Notes: generated from the sequence alone by a model not told the origin. A stretch of DNA of 64,000 bases from Paraburkholderia panacisoli (GCF_008369935.1 NZ_VTUZ01000021.1:1-64000); one strand, 5' to 3'; positions 9,923-21,423 are shown, counted from the first letter of the stretch. Program-made: numbers and translations.

Positions 9923-12900
9923 ATGAAAGCTTTGCTCGATCTATTCAAGCAAGTCCAACAACCTGAAGTTTTTGACGCGATCAAGATCGGTCTGGCCTCG
10001 CCGGACAAGATCCGTTCGTGGTCTTTCGGTGAAGTGAAGAAGCCGGAAACCATCAACTACCGGACGTTCAAGCCGGAACGCGATGGCCTGTTCTGCGCGA
10101 AGATTTTTGGTCCGATCAAGGACTACGAATGCCTTTGCGGCAAGTACAAGCGCCTGAAGCACCGTGGCGTGATCTGCGAGAAGTGCGGGGTCGAAGTGAC
10201 GCTGGCGAAGGTGCGTCGCGAACGGATGGGCCACATCGAACTGGCCTCGCCGGTTGCGCACATCTGGTTCCTGAAGTCGCTGCCGTCGCGTCTGGGCATG
10301 GTGCTCGACATGACGCTGCGCGACATCGAACGCGTGCTGTACTTCGAAGCATATGTGGTGATCGATCCGGGCATGACGCCGCTGAAAGCGCGGCAGATCA
10401 TGACCGAAGAGGATTACTACAACAAGGTCGAAGAGTACGGTGACGAATTCCGTGCCGAGATGGGCGCGGAAGGCGTTCGCGAGCTGCTGCGCGCGATCAA
10501 CATCGACGAACAGGTCGAGATGCTGCGCACCGAACTCAAGAACACGGGCTCGGAAGCGAAGATCAAGAAGTACGCGAAGCGCCTGAAGGTGCTCGAGGCT
10601 TTCCAACGCTCGGGCATCAAGCCCGACTGGATGGTGCTCGAAGTGCTGCCGGTGCTGCCGCCGGAACTGCGTCCGCTCGTGCCGCTGGATGGCGGCCGCT
10701 TCGCGACGTCGGACCTGAACGACCTGTATCGCCGCGTGATCAACCGTAACAACCGGTTGAAGCGTCTGCTCGAACTGAAGGCGCCTGAAATTATCGTCCG
10801 CAACGAAAAGCGGATGCTGCAGGAAGCCGTCGATTCGCTGCTCGATAACGGCCGTCGCGGTAAGGCGATGACCGGTGCGAACAAGCGTCCGCTGAAGTCG
10901 CTCGCTGACATGATCAAGGGTAAGGGCGGTCGTTTCCGTCAGAACCTGTTGGGTAAGCGCGTGGACTACTCGGGCCGTTCGGTGATCGTGGTCGGCCCGA
11001 CGCTCAAGCTGCATCAGTGCGGTCTGCCGAAGCTGATGGCGCTCGAACTGTTCAAACCGTTCATCTTCAACAAGCTGGAAGTGATGGGTGTGGCTACCAC
11101 CATCAAGGCTGCGAAGAAGGAAGTCGAGAACCAGACGCCGGTGGTGTGGGACATCCTCGAAGAGGTGATCCGCGAGCATCCGGTCATGCTGAACCGTGCG
11201 CCGACGCTGCACCGTCTTGGCATTCAGGCTTTCGAGCCGGTGCTGATCGAAGGTAAGGCGATCCAGCTGCACCCGCTCGTTTGCGCGGCGTTCAACGCCG
11301 ACTTCGACGGTGACCAGATGGCTGTTCACGTGCCGCTGTCGCTGGAAGCGCAGATGGAAGCGCGCACGCTGATGCTGGCGTCGAACAACGTGCTGTTCCC
11401 GGCCAACGGCGATCCGTCGATCGTGCCGTCGCAGGATATCGTGCTCGGTTTGTACTATGCGACCCGCGAGGCAGTGAACGGCAAGGGCGAAGGCCTGACG
11501 TTCACGGGCGTTTCGGAAGCGCTGCGAGCCTACGAGAACAAGGAAGTCGAGCTCGCCTCGCGCGTCAACGTGCGGATCACCGAAATGGTCCACAACGAAG
11601 ACACGTCGGAAGGTGCGCCGGCATTCGTGCCGAAGATCACCCTGTACGCGACGACCGTCGGCCGCGCAATCCTGTCGGAAATTCTGCCGCCGGGCCTGCC
11701 GTTCTCGGTGCTGAACAAGCCGCTGAAGAAGAAGGAAATCTCGCGTCTGATCAACACCGCATTCCGCAAGTGCGGTCTGCGCGAAACGGTGATTTTCGCC
11801 GACCAGTTGATGCAATCGGGCTTCCGTCTGGCAACGCGCGCTGGCATCTCGATCTGCGTGGACGACATGCTCGTGCCGCCGCAGAAGGAAGTCATCGTCG
11901 GCGACGCCGCGAAGAAGGTGAAGGAATACGACCGTCAGTACATGTCCGGTCTCGTCACCGCGCAGGAACGCTACAACAACGTGGTTGACATCTGGTCGGC
12001 GACGTCGGAAGCGGTCGGCAAGGCGATGATGGAGCAGCTCTCGACGGAACCGGTAACGGACCGCGACGGCAACGAAACGCGTCAGGAATCGTTCAACTCG
12101 ATTTACATGATGGCGGACTCGGGTGCGCGTGGTTCCGCGGTTCAGATTCGTCAGCTGGCCGGTATGCGTGGCCTGATGGCGAAGCCGGACGGCTCGATCA
12201 TCGAGACGCCGATTACGGCGAACTTCCGCGAAGGCCTGAACGTGTTGCAGTACTTCATCTCGACCCACGGTGCACGTAAGGGTCTGGCTGATACGGCACT
12301 GAAGACGGCGAACTCGGGTTACCTGACGCGACGTCTGGTCGACGTGACGCAGGATCTGGTGGTGGTCGAGGACGATTGCGGTACGTCCAACGGCGTCGCC
12401 ATGAAGGCGTTGGTCGAAGGCGGTGAAGTCGTCGAAGCTCTGCGTGACCGTATTCTCGGTCGCGTGGCGGTGGCTGACGTCGTTAATCCGGAATCGCAGG
12501 AAACGCTGTACGAATCGGGCTCCTTGCTCGACGAAGACGCGGTCGAAGAAATCGAACGCCTCGGCATCGACGAAGTGCGCGTGCGTACGCCGCTCACGTG
12601 CGAAACGCGTTACGGTCTGTGCGCAGCCTGCTATGGCCGCGACCTGGGCCGTGGCTCGCTGGTGAACGTCGGTGAGGCAGTCGGTGTGATCGCTGCTCAG
12701 TCGATCGGTGAACCGGGCACGCAGCTCACGATGCGTACGTTCCACATCGGTGGTGCGGCGTCGCGTGCGGCAGTGGCTTCGTCGGTTGAAGCTAAGTCGA
12801 ACGGTACGGTGCGTTTCACGGCGACCATGCGTTACGTCACCAACGCGAAGGGCGAGCAGATCGTCATCTCGCGGTCGGGCGAAGCGATGATCACCGACGA

Positions 12901-14161
12901 CCACGGCCGCGAGCGCGAACGTCACAAGGTGCCGTACGGCGCGACGCTGTTGCAACTGGACGGCGCGCAGATCAAGGCCGGCACGCAACTGGCGACGTGG
13001 GATCCGATGACGCGTCCGATCATCACCGAATACGGTGGCACGGTGAAGTTCGAAAACGTCGAGGAAGGCGTGACCGTGGCGAAGCAGATCGACGATGTGA
13101 CCGGTCTGTCGACGCTGGTCGTGATCGACGTGAAGCGTCGCGGTTCGCAAGCTTCGAAGACGGTGCGTCCGCAGGTCAAGCTGCTCGATGCGAACGGCGA
13201 AGAAGTCAAGATCCCGAACACCGAGCATTCGGTGCAGATCGGCTTCCAGGTCGGGGCTCTGATCACCGTGAAGGACGGTCAGCAAGTGCAGGTCGGTGAA
13301 GTGCTCGCACGTATCCCGACTGAATCGCAGAAGACGCGTGACATTACCGGCGGTCTGCCGCGTGTGGCGGAACTGTTCGAAGCACGTTCGCCGAAGGACG
13401 CAGGTATCCTGGCGGAAGTCACGGGTACGACGTCGTTCGGTAAGGACACGAAGGGCAAGCAGCGTCTCGTTATCACGGACCTCGAGGGCAACCAGCACGA
13501 GTTCCTGATCGCGAAGGAAAAGCAGGTTCTGGTGCACGATGGTCAAGTCGTCAACAAGGGCGAAATGATCGTCGACGGGCCGGCGGATCCGCACGACATC
13601 CTGCGTTTGCAGGGCGTCGAAGCGCTGTCGCGTTACATCGTGGACGAAGTGCAGGACGTGTACCGTCTGCAAGGCGTGAAGATCAACGACAAGCACATCG
13701 AAGTGATTGTTCGTCAGATGCTGCGCCGCGTGCAGATTACGGACAACGGCGATACGCGTTTCATCCCGGGCGAACAGGTCGAGCGGTCGGATATGCTCGA
13801 CGAAAACGACCGTATGATCGCGGAAGACAAGCGTCCGGCAACGTACGAAAACGTGTTGCTCGGTATCACGAAGGCGTCGCTGTCGACCGATTCGTTCATC
13901 TCCGCGGCGTCGTTCCAGGAAACGACCCGCGTGTTGACCGAAGCGGCGATCATGGGCAAGCGCGATGACCTGCGTGGTCTGAAGGAAAACGTGATTGTCG
14001 GCCGTCTGATTCCGGCCGGTACGGGTCTCGCGTTCCACAAGGCACGCAAGAGCAAGGAACTGTCCGACCGCGAGCGTTTCGATCAGATCGCAGCGGAAGA
14101 GTCGTTCGAATTCGGTACGCCGGAAACCCCGGCCGCCGAACAGCAGCACTCAGGCGAGTAA
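9923..14161 (+). CDS. rpoC: DNA-directed RNA polymerase subunit beta'
   Basis: The 1412-residue catalytic subunit of RNA polymerase. The N-terminal zinc ribbon has cysteines in ECLCGKYKRLKHRGVICEKC. The Mg-binding active site NADFDGD is at residues 458-464. A second zinc site is visible in CETRYGLCAACYGRDL. GGAG precedes the ATG. It is the last gene of the operon and is followed by a strong terminator. Confidence 0.99.
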   Translation: MKALLDLFKQVQQPEVFDAIKIGLASPDKIRSWSFGEVKKPETINYRTFKPERDGLFCAKIFGPIKDYECLCGKYKRLKHRGVICEKCGVEVTLAKVRRERMGHIELASPVAHIWFLKSLPSRLGMVLDMTLRDIERVLYFEAYVVIDPGMTPLKARQIMTEEDYYNKVEEYGDEFRAEMGAEGVRELLRAINIDEQVEMLRTELKNTGSEAKIKKYAKRLKVLEAFQRSGIKPDWMVLEVLPVLPPELRPLVPLDGGRFATSDLNDLYRRVINRNNRLKRLLELKAPEIIVRNEKRMLQEAVDSLLDNGRRGKAMTGANKRPLKSLADMIKGKGGRFRQNLLGKRVDYSGRSVIVVGPTLKLHQCGLPKLMALELFKPFIFNKLEVMGVATTIKAAKKEVENQTPVVWDILEEVIREHPVMLNRAPTLHRLGIQAFEPVLIEGKAIQLHPLVCAAFNADFDGDQMAVHVPLSLEAQMEARTLMLASNNVLFPANGDPSIVPSQDIVLGLYYATREAVNGKGEGLTFTGVSEALRAYENKEVELASRVNVRITEMVHNEDTSEGAPAFVPKITLYATTVGRAILSEILPPGLPFSVLNKPLKKKEISRLINTAFRKCGLRETVIFADQLMQSGFRLATRAGISICVDDMLVPPQKEVIVGDAAKKVKEYDRQYMSGLVTAQERYNNVVDIWSATSEAVGKAMMEQLSTEPVTDRDGNETRQESFNSIYMMADSGARGSAVQIRQLAGMRGLMAKPDGSIIETPITANFREGLNVLQYFISTHGARKGLADTALKTANSGYLTRRLVDVTQDLVVVEDDCGTSNGVAMKALVEGGEVVEALRDRILGRVAVADVVNPESQETLYESGSLLDEDAVEEIERLGIDEVRVRTPLTCETRYGLCAACYGRDLGRGSLVNVGEAVGVIAAQSIGEPGTQLTMRTFHIGGAASRAAVASSVEAKSNGTVRFTATMRYVTNAKGEQIVISRSGEAMITDDHGRERERHKVPYGATLLQLDGAQIKAGTQLATWDPMTRPIITEYGGTVKFENVEEGVTVAKQIDDVTGLSTLVVIDVKRRGSQASKTVRPQVKLLDANGEEVKIPNTEHSVQIGFQVGALITVKDGQQVQVGEVLARIPTESQKTRDITGGLPRVAELFEARSPKDAGILAEVTGTTSFGKDTKGKQRLVITDLEGNQHEFLIAKEKQVLVHDGQVVNKGEMIVDGPADPHDILRLQGVEALSRYIVDEVQDVYRLQGVKINDKHIEVIVRQMLRRVQITDNGDTRFIPGEQVERSDMLDENDRMIAEDKRPATYENVLLGITKASLSTDSFISAASFQETTRVLTEAAIMGKRDDLRGLKENVIVGRLIPAGTGLAFHKARKSKELSDRERFDQIAAEESFEFGTPETPAAEQQHSGE

Positions 14162-14200
14162 GTCCCGGCGGCGCAAGCCGCTTGGGGCGCTAGCCAGCGA

Positions 14201-14232
14201 AGCCGCTCAGTTTCGACTGAGCGGCTTTTTTT
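14201..14232 (+). terminator. Intrinsic terminator of the rplJL-rpoBC operon
   Basis: A perfect 10-bp stem AGCCGCTCAG (14201-14210) with CTGAGCGGCT (14217-14226), a 6-base loop and a run of T residues. It is placed 40 bases after the rpoC stop. Confidence 0.92.
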
Positions 14233-14362
14233 ATGCGCCTCTTTCTTGCGCGACTTTGCGGATTCTTAGGCCGGATGGCTAACGTTGTCGTAAAGCGCGG
14301 GCGCAGCACGAATGCGTTGGTAAAATTCGTGTCACCGGCTTTTGGCTGCTTCTCTCAAATTC

Positions 14363-16210
14363 ATGTCCCGTCCGCTCCAGATCCTCAACGAAGTCTTCGG
14401 CTATCCCGCATTCCGAGGGCAGCAGGGCGAAATTGTCGAGCACGTCGCCGGCGGCGGCGATTGCCTCGTGCTGATGCCGACGGGCGGCGGCAAGTCGTTG
14501 TGCTATCAGATTCCGTCACTGGTGCGGCGCGAAGGGGGCTTCGGCACCGGCATCGTCGTGTCGCCGCTGATCGCGCTGATGCAGGATCAGGTGGCCGCGC
14601 TCACCGAAGTCGGCGTGCGCGCGGCGTATCTGAACTCCACGCTGTCGAGCGCGGAGGCGATGGCCACCGAGCGGGCGCTGCGCGAGGGCGAGATCGACCT
14701 GCTTTATGTGGCGCCGGAACGTCTGATGACGCCGCGTTTCCAGGAGTTGCTGGAGCGCACGCGCATCGGCTTGTTCGCGATCGACGAGGCGCATTGCGTG
14801 TCGCAATGGGGGCACGATTTCCGGCCCGAATATATTCAACTGTCGGTGCTGCATGAGCGCTTTCCGAACGTGCCGCGCATCGCACTTACCGCTACCGCGG
14901 ACGCGATCACGCGCGACGAAATCATCCATCGCCTGGCGCTTGATGACGCACGAATCTTCGTGTCGAGCTTCGACCGGCCGAACATCCGCTATCGCATCGC
15001 CGAAAAGGACAATGCGCGCGCGCAGTTGCTGGACTTCATTCGCGCCGAGCATTCGCGGCCGGACGGCACCACCGACGCCGGTGTCGTCTATTGCCTGTCG
15101 CGCCGCAAGGTGGAAGAAACCGCGGAGTGGCTTAAAGAAAAGGGGATGCGCGCGCTGCCGTATCACGCCGGCATGGAGTTCGAGATTCGCCAGAAACATC
15201 AGGAGATGTTCCAGCGCGAAGAGGGCATCGTGATGTGCGCGACCATCGCGTTCGGCATGGGCATCGACAAACCCGACGTGCGCTTTGTCGCTCACCTCGA
15301 CTTGCCGAAGAGCGTCGAAGGCTACTACCAGGAAACCGGCCGTGCCGGCCGCGACGGCATGCCGGCGAACGCATGGATGGCCTACGGTCTCGGCGACGTC
15401 GTGCAGCAGCGCAAGATGATCGACGAGTCCGATGCCGACGACGCCCATAAGCGCGTCCAGACCAGCAAACTCGACGCGCTGCTCGGCCTGTGCGAGGCAG
15501 CGACTTGCCGGCGCGTTCGGCTGCTCGGCTATTTCGGCGAACCCAGCAAGCCGTGCGGCAACTGCGACAACTGTCTCGAACCGCCGGCAACCTGGGACGC
15601 GACGCGCGAGGCTCAAATGGCGCTGTCCTGTGTGTTCCGCGCGCAGCGGGCAAGCGGTTTCAACTTCGGCGCCGGCCATCTGATCGACATTCTGCGCGGC
15701 AATCGCAGTGAGAAGATCATGCAGCGCGGTCACGAGAAGCTGACCACGTTCGGCATCGGCGCGACGCTCGGAGAGCCGGAGTGGCGCGCGGTGTTTCGCC
15801 AGTTGGTGGCGTTCGGCTATTTGACGGTCGACCACGAAGGCTTTGGCTCACTCGTGCTGACCGAAGCGAGCAAGCCGGTGCTCAAAGGCGAGCAGAACGT
15901 GACGATGCGCCGCTACGTGAAGCCGACCCGCACCCGGCAATCGTCCGGCCGCACCAGCGAGCGCGCTGATCCGACAATCGGTATGGGGCCACGCGAACGG
16001 GCCCGCTGGGAGCGTCTGCGTGCCTGGCGCACCGAAACGGCGAAGAGCGACGGCGTGCCGGCCTACGTCATCTTCCACGATGCGACGCTGGCGGAAATTG
16101 CCCGCAATGGCCCCGATTCCATTGAGGATTTGCGCGGCATTCCGGGCATGGGCGCCCGTAAACTCGACCGTTTCGGCGACGAATTGCTGGAAGTGGTCGC
16201 TGCGGACTGA
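14363..16210 (+). CDS. recQ: ATP-dependent DNA helicase RecQ
   Basis: RecQ unwinds DNA 3'-5' in recombination and fork repair. The protein has 615 residues from the ATG at 14363 (MSRPLQILNEVFGYPAFRG). An upstream TTG at 14342 would add seven residues and neither start has a clear ribosome binding site. Motif I PTGGGKS is at 39-45, with DEAHCVSQWGHDFRP as motif II. The zinc cysteines CEAATC and CGNCDNC mark the RecQ-Ct domain, and an HRDC domain ends the protein (DLRGIPGMGARKLDRFGDEL). It stands alone between rpoC and the str operon. Confidence 0.95.
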   Translation: MSRPLQILNEVFGYPAFRGQQGEIVEHVAGGGDCLVLMPTGGGKSLCYQIPSLVRREGGFGTGIVVSPLIALMQDQVAALTEVGVRAAYLNSTLSSAEAMATERALREGEIDLLYVAPERLMTPRFQELLERTRIGLFAIDEAHCVSQWGHDFRPEYIQLSVLHERFPNVPRIALTATADAITRDEIIHRLALDDARIFVSSFDRPNIRYRIAEKDNARAQLLDFIRAEHSRPDGTTDAGVVYCLSRRKVEETAEWLKEKGMRALPYHAGMEFEIRQKHQEMFQREEGIVMCATIAFGMGIDKPDVRFVAHLDLPKSVEGYYQETGRAGRDGMPANAWMAYGLGDVVQQRKMIDESDADDAHKRVQTSKLDALLGLCEAATCRRVRLLGYFGEPSKPCGNCDNCLEPPATWDATREAQMALSCVFRAQRASGFNFGAGHLIDILRGNRSEKIMQRGHEKLTTFGIGATLGEPEWRAVFRQLVAFGYLTVDHEGFGSLVLTEASKPVLKGEQNVTMRRYVKPTRTRQSSGRTSERADPTIGMGPRERARWERLRAWRTETAKSDGVPAYVIFHDATLAEIARNGPDSIEDLRGIPGMGARKLDRFGDELLEVVAAD

Positions 16211-16263
16211 GCATTCCGGAAGTGCCGGGGAAGGTCGGCAGGGGTGCGAAACATCGCAAGCTG

Positions 16264-16293
16264 TTGACTCCCTTAGCATTTTCGGAATATTAT
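16264..16293 (+). promoter_or_regulatory. Candidate promoter of the str operon (rpsL)
   Basis: A -35 TTGACT (16264-16269) and -10 TATTAT (16288-16293) are separated by 18 bases. It lies 137 bases before rpsL in a non-coding gap after recQ. The AT-rich setting stands out from the GC-rich surroundings. Confidence 0.6.
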
Positions 16294-16430
16294 GCTAGGT
16301 TCCGGTTCTTGGAATGCATGCGAGTGAATCCAATTCACGTACTTGCAACCCATCCGGAAGTTCGATGCGCAATGTTTCTGCTTTGCCCGGAAACAGATGC
16401 GTCGATTTTGTTCAATTTCAGGAATAAACA

Positions 16431-16811
16431 ATGCCAACCATCAATCAACTGGTTCGCAAAGGCCGCGCGTCGGAAACGACGAAGAGCAAGAGCCCGGCTT
16501 TGCAGGACTGCCCCCAGCGTCGCGGCGTGTGCACCCGTGTGTACACCACGACGCCGAAGAAGCCGAACTCGGCACTCCGTAAGGTCGCAAAGGTGCGCCT
16601 GACGAACGGCTTCGAAGTCATTTCGTACATCGGTGGTGAAGGCCACAACCTGCAGGAACACTCGGTCGTGCTGATTCGCGGCGGCCGTGTGAAGGACTTG
16701 CCGGGTGTGCGTTACCACATGGTTCGCGGCTCGCTGGATACCCAGGGCGTCAAGGATCGTAAGCAGGCTCGCTCGAAGTACGGTGCGAAGCGTGCCAAGG
16801 CTGGCAAGTAA
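16431..16811 (+). CDS. rpsL: 30S ribosomal protein S12
   Basis: S12 lies at the decoding centre and tunes accuracy. The 126-residue protein contains TPKKPNSALRKVAKVRL, with lysine at the classical streptomycin position, and PGVRYHMVRGSLDTQGVKDR, both in wild-type form. It is the first gene of the str operon. Confidence 0.98.
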   Translation: MPTINQLVRKGRASETTKSKSPALQDCPQRRGVCTRVYTTTPKKPNSALRKVAKVRLTNGFEVISYIGGEGHNLQEHSVVLIRGGRVKDLPGVRYHMVRGSLDTQGVKDRKQARSKYGAKRAKAGK

Positions 16812-16989
16812 TTAGCCGGTCAGTAGTTTCAGGTCGCCTGCAAAGGCGGTAATAGCGGTGGTGCCGGAATCGCCGGTGCTGTCGAGTAAGTGGTCACCCG
16901 ACCAGGCTGGTAAGTCTTGAAGATGAATCGGGTTAGTTGGTGGCCGCGGGGCTAAAGTTAGCTCCAACTGAAAAGGTAAAGGAAGAAAC

Positions 16990-17460
16990 ATGCCGCGTCG
17001 TCGCGAAGTCCCCAAGCGGGAAGTGTTGCCGGATCCGAAGTTCGGTAACGTTGATGTAGCTAAGTTCATGAACGTGCTGATGCTCTCCGGCAAGAAGTCG
17101 GTTGCCGAGCGTATCGTGTACGGCGCTTTCGAACAGATCCAGACCAAGGGTGGCAAGGACCCGCTGGAAGTGTTCACGGTAGCGCTCAACAACGTCAAGC
17201 CGGTGGTCGAAGTGAAGAGCCGCCGCGTTGGTGGTGCGAACTATCAGGTTCCGGTCGAAGTGCGCCCGTCGCGTCGTATGGCATTGGCGATGCGTTGGCT
17301 GCGTGAAGCCGCGAAGAAGCGCAGCGAGAAGTCGATGGCCCTGCGTCTGGCAGGTGAACTCTCCGAAGCGGCCGAAGGCCGTGGCGGCGCAATGAAGAAG
17401 CGCGACGAAGTTCACCGGATGGCAGAAGCCAACAAGGCGTTCTCGCACTTCCGTTTCTAA
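16990..17460 (+). CDS. rpsG: 30S ribosomal protein S7
   Basis: S7 nucleates assembly of the 30S head and contacts E-site tRNA. The 156-residue product begins MPRRREVPKREVLPDPKFGN and includes VEVRPSRRMALAMRWL. A 178-base gap separates it from rpsL. AAAGGAAGAAAC precedes the start. A hairpin lies between it and fusA. Confidence 0.98.
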   Translation: MPRRREVPKREVLPDPKFGNVDVAKFMNVLMLSGKKSVAERIVYGAFEQIQTKGGKDPLEVFTVALNNVKPVVEVKSRRVGGANYQVPVEVRPSRRMALAMRWLREAAKKRSEKSMALRLAGELSEAAEGRGGAMKKRDEVHRMAEANKAFSHFRF

Positions 17461-17503
17461 GCTTCCCGAACCCGGGTTTAGCGGAGAAAACGGAAAGAAA
17501 TTC

Positions 17504-17541
17504 CGGGCGGGTGCGCTTACAAAGCGCCTCGCCCGTTTGTG
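17504..17541 (+). terminator. Hairpin between rpsG and fusA, possible attenuator
   Basis: Nested stems CGGGCG (17504-17509) with CGCCCG (17530-17535) and GCGCTT (17513-17518) with AAGCGC (17522-17527) are followed by TTTGTGTT. The T tract is short, so partial termination is more likely than full arrest. Confidence 0.5.
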
Positions 17542-17594
17542 TTACAGCGCGATGGGTATTTTCTCGCATCGCGTCATCCCAATAGAGGATCAAA

Positions 17595-19697
17595 GTGGCT
17601 CGCAAGACACCTATCGAGCGCTACCGTAACATCGGTATTAGCGCTCACATCGACGCCGGCAAAACGACGACGACCGAGCGCATCCTGTTCTACACCGGCG
17701 TGAACCACAAGATTGGCGAAGTTCACGACGGCGCTGCCACCATGGACTGGATGGAGCAGGAGCAGGAACGCGGTATCACGATCACGTCCGCTGCTACCAC
17801 GGCGTTCTGGAAAGGCATGGCCGGCGACCGCGCTGAGCACCGCATCAACATCATCGACACCCCGGGCCACGTCGACTTCACGATTGAAGTCGAGCGCTCG
17901 ATGCGCGTGCTCGACGGCGCGTGCATGGTGTACTGTGCTGTGGGCGGCGTGCAGCCCCAGTCGGAAACCGTGTGGCGTCAGGCTAACAAGTACAAGGTTC
18001 CCCGCCTCGCGTTCATCAACAAGATGGACCGTACCGGCGCGAACTTCTTCAAGGTCTATGACCAGCTCAAGCTGCGTCTGAAGGCAAACCCGGTTCCGGT
18101 CGTGGTGCCTATCGGCGCTGAAGAAAACTTCACGGGTGTCGTCGATCTGCTGAAGATGAAGGCGATCATTTGGGACGACGCGTCTCAAGGCACGAAGTTC
18201 TCGTACGAAGAAATCCCGGCGGAACTGCTTGCCTCGTGCAACGAGTGGCGCGAAAAGATGGTCGAGGCGGCTGCTGAGTCGAGCGAAGACCTGATGAACA
18301 AGTACCTGGAAGAGGGCGAGCTCTCTGAAGCGGAAATCGTCAAGGGTCTGCGCGATCGTACGATCGCTTGCGAAATCCAGCCGATGCTGTGCGGCACCGC
18401 GTTCAAGAACAAGGGCGTGCAACGGATGCTGGACGCCGTGCTCGACTTCCTGCCGTCGCCGATCGACATCCCGCCGGTTACCGGCGAGCTGGAAAACGGC
18501 GAGCAAGGTGAGCGCCGCGCTGCTGACGACGAAAAATTCTCGGCACTGGCTTTCAAGATCATGACCGACCCGTTCGTCGGCCAGCTGATCTTCTTCCGCG
18601 TGTACTCTGGCGTTGTGAATTCGGGCGACACCGTGCTGAACGCGACCAAGGACAAGAAGGAACGTCTGGGTCGTATTCTGCAGATGCACGCGAACCAGCG
18701 CGAAGAAATCAAGGAAGTCCGCGCAGGCGACATCGCTGCTGCGGTCGGCCTGAAGGACGCAACGACTGGCGACACGCTGTGCGATCCGCAAAGCCCGATC
18801 GTGCTCGAACGCATGATTTTCCCGGAGCCGGTGATTTCGCAGGCTGTTGAGCCGAAGACGAAGCCTGACCAGGAAAAGATGGGTCTGGCGCTGAACCGTC
18901 TGGCACAGGAAGATCCGTCGTTCCGCGTTCAAACGGACGAAGAATCGGGTCAAACCATTATTTCGGGCATGGGCGAGCTCCATCTGGAAATTCTGGTTGA
19001 CCGTATGAAGCGCGAATTCGGCGTGGAAGCGACCGTCGGCAAGCCGCAGGTTGCTTATCGCGAAACGATTCGCGGCAAGGCGGAAGACGTTGACGGCAAG
19101 TTCGTCAAGCAGTCGGGTGGTCGCGGCCAGTACGGTCACGCGGTCATCACGCTCGAGCCGAACGAGCAAGGCAAGGGCTACGAGTTCCTCGACGAGATCA
19201 AGGGCGGTGTGATTCCGCGTGAATACATCCCGGCAGTCGACAAGGGTATTCAGGAAACGCTGAAGGCTGGCGTACTGGCAGGTTTCCCGGTCGTTGACGT
19301 CAAGGTTCACCTGACGTTTGGTTCGTACCACGACGTCGACTCGAACGAAAATGCGTTCCGCATGGCCGGTTCAATGGCGTTCAAGGAAGCAATGCGTAAG
19401 GCTCAGCCGGTCATCCTCGAACCGATGATGGCCGTCGAAGTCGAAACGCCGGAAGACTACATGGGCAACGTGATGGGCGACCTGTCGGGTCGTCGCGGTA
19501 TCGTTCAGGGCATGGACGATATGGTCGGCGGCGGCAAGATCGTTCGCGCCGAAGTGCCGCTGTCGGAAATGTTCGGTTACTCGACGTCGCTGCGTTCGCT
19601 GACCCAAGGTCGTGCAACGTACACGATGGAGTTCAAGCACTACTCCGAAGCACCGCGTAACGTGTCGGAAGCGATCATCAACGCCAAGTCGAAGTAA
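17595..19697 (+). CDS. fusA: Elongation factor G
   Basis: EF-G drives ribosomal translocation and, with RRF, recycling. The 700-residue protein starts at GTG 17595 behind GAGGATCAAA. The G1 motif is AHIDAGKT near residues 17-24, and the switch region is QEQERGITITSAATT. G3 DTPGHVDF and G4 NKMD are present. The typical C-terminal domains run to the end. tuf copy 2 starts 48 bases later. Confidence 0.98.
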   Translation: MARKTPIERYRNIGISAHIDAGKTTTTERILFYTGVNHKIGEVHDGAATMDWMEQEQERGITITSAATTAFWKGMAGDRAEHRINIIDTPGHVDFTIEVERSMRVLDGACMVYCAVGGVQPQSETVWRQANKYKVPRLAFINKMDRTGANFFKVYDQLKLRLKANPVPVVVPIGAEENFTGVVDLLKMKAIIWDDASQGTKFSYEEIPAELLASCNEWREKMVEAAAESSEDLMNKYLEEGELSEAEIVKGLRDRTIACEIQPMLCGTAFKNKGVQRMLDAVLDFLPSPIDIPPVTGELENGEQGERRAADDEKFSALAFKIMTDPFVGQLIFFRVYSGVVNSGDTVLNATKDKKERLGRILQMHANQREEIKEVRAGDIAAAVGLKDATTGDTLCDPQSPIVLERMIFPEPVISQAVEPKTKPDQEKMGLALNRLAQEDPSFRVQTDEESGQTIISGMGELHLEILVDRMKREFGVEATVGKPQVAYRETIRGKAEDVDGKFVKQSGGRGQYGHAVITLEPNEQGKGYEFLDEIKGGVIPREYIPAVDKGIQETLKAGVLAGFPVVDVKVHLTFGSYHDVDSNENAFRMAGSMAFKEAMRKAQPVILEPMMAVEVETPEDYMGNVMGDLSGRRGIVQGMDDMVGGGKIVRAEVPLSEMFGYSTSLRSLTQGRATYTMEFKHYSEAPRNVSEAIINAKSK

Positions 19698-19745
19698 TCG
19701 CGCGGCAAAGTCATTCAACGATTAACTTTTTGAAAGAAGAGAAAC

Positions 19746-20936
<1,191 letters not shown>

Positions 20937-20970
20937 AATCGAGAATTGGACTTGCAGTAAGTGGTGCCCG

Positions 20971-21018
20971 GAGCCGGGCGCCGGCCCCGGCGGGCATCCG
21001 GCTCTACGTTCTTTTTCT
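20971..21018 (+). terminator. Hairpin between tuf copy 2 and rpsJ
   Basis: GAGCCGG (20971-20977) pairs with CCGGCTC (20998-21004). An inner stem CGCCGG with CCGGCG (20979-20984 and 20987-20992) lies within. A pyrimidine run with TTTTT follows about ten bases later. It may act as an imperfect terminator or attenuator. Confidence 0.45.
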
Positions 21019-21061
21019 ATCTGGCGGCGCAATACCGCCTCGCTCTTTCCAAGGAATTGTC

Positions 21062-21373
21062 ATGCAGAACCAGAAAATCCGCATTCGCCTGAAGGCTTTC
21101 GACTATCGCCTGATCGATCAATCGGCAGCTGAGATCGTCGATACGGCCAAGCGGACTGGCGCAATCGTTCGTGGTCCGGTGCCCCTGCCGACCCGGATTC
21201 AACGCTTCGACATCCTGCGTTCGCCGCACGTCAACAAGACGTCGCGCGATCAGCTCGAAATCCGTACGCACCAACGCCTGATGGACATCGTCGATCCGAC
21301 GGACAAGACCGTCGACGCGCTGATGAAGCTCGATCTGCCGGCTGGCGTGGACGTTGAAATCAAGCTGCAGTAA
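21062..21373 (+). CDS. rpsJ: 30S ribosomal protein S10
   Basis: S10 is part of the 30S head and, as NusE, of the antitermination complex, where it also contacts NusG. The 103-residue protein begins MQNQKIRIRLKAFDYRLID. AAGGAATTGTC precedes the ATG. Unlike E. coli, about 200 bases separate it from rplC, with a hairpin and a promoter in the gap. Confidence 0.97.
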   Translation: MQNQKIRIRLKAFDYRLIDQSAAEIVDTAKRTGAIVRGPVPLPTRIQRFDILRSPHVNKTSRDQLEIRTHQRLMDIVDPTDKTVDALMKLDLPAGVDVEIKLQ

Positions 21374-21423
21374 GGCTTTCAAGGGTTGTCCGGGTCGCCG
21401 GACAACGCTAAGTCATTGATTGC

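Noticed and set aside
9941..14149. A 1402-codon open frame antisense to rpoC, and a 978-codon one antisense to rpoB (6668-9604)
   Set aside because: They mirror highly conserved genes with strong G/C third positions, which removes stops from the antisense frame. The translations are Arg/His-rich and resemble no protein family, and there is no ribosome binding site.
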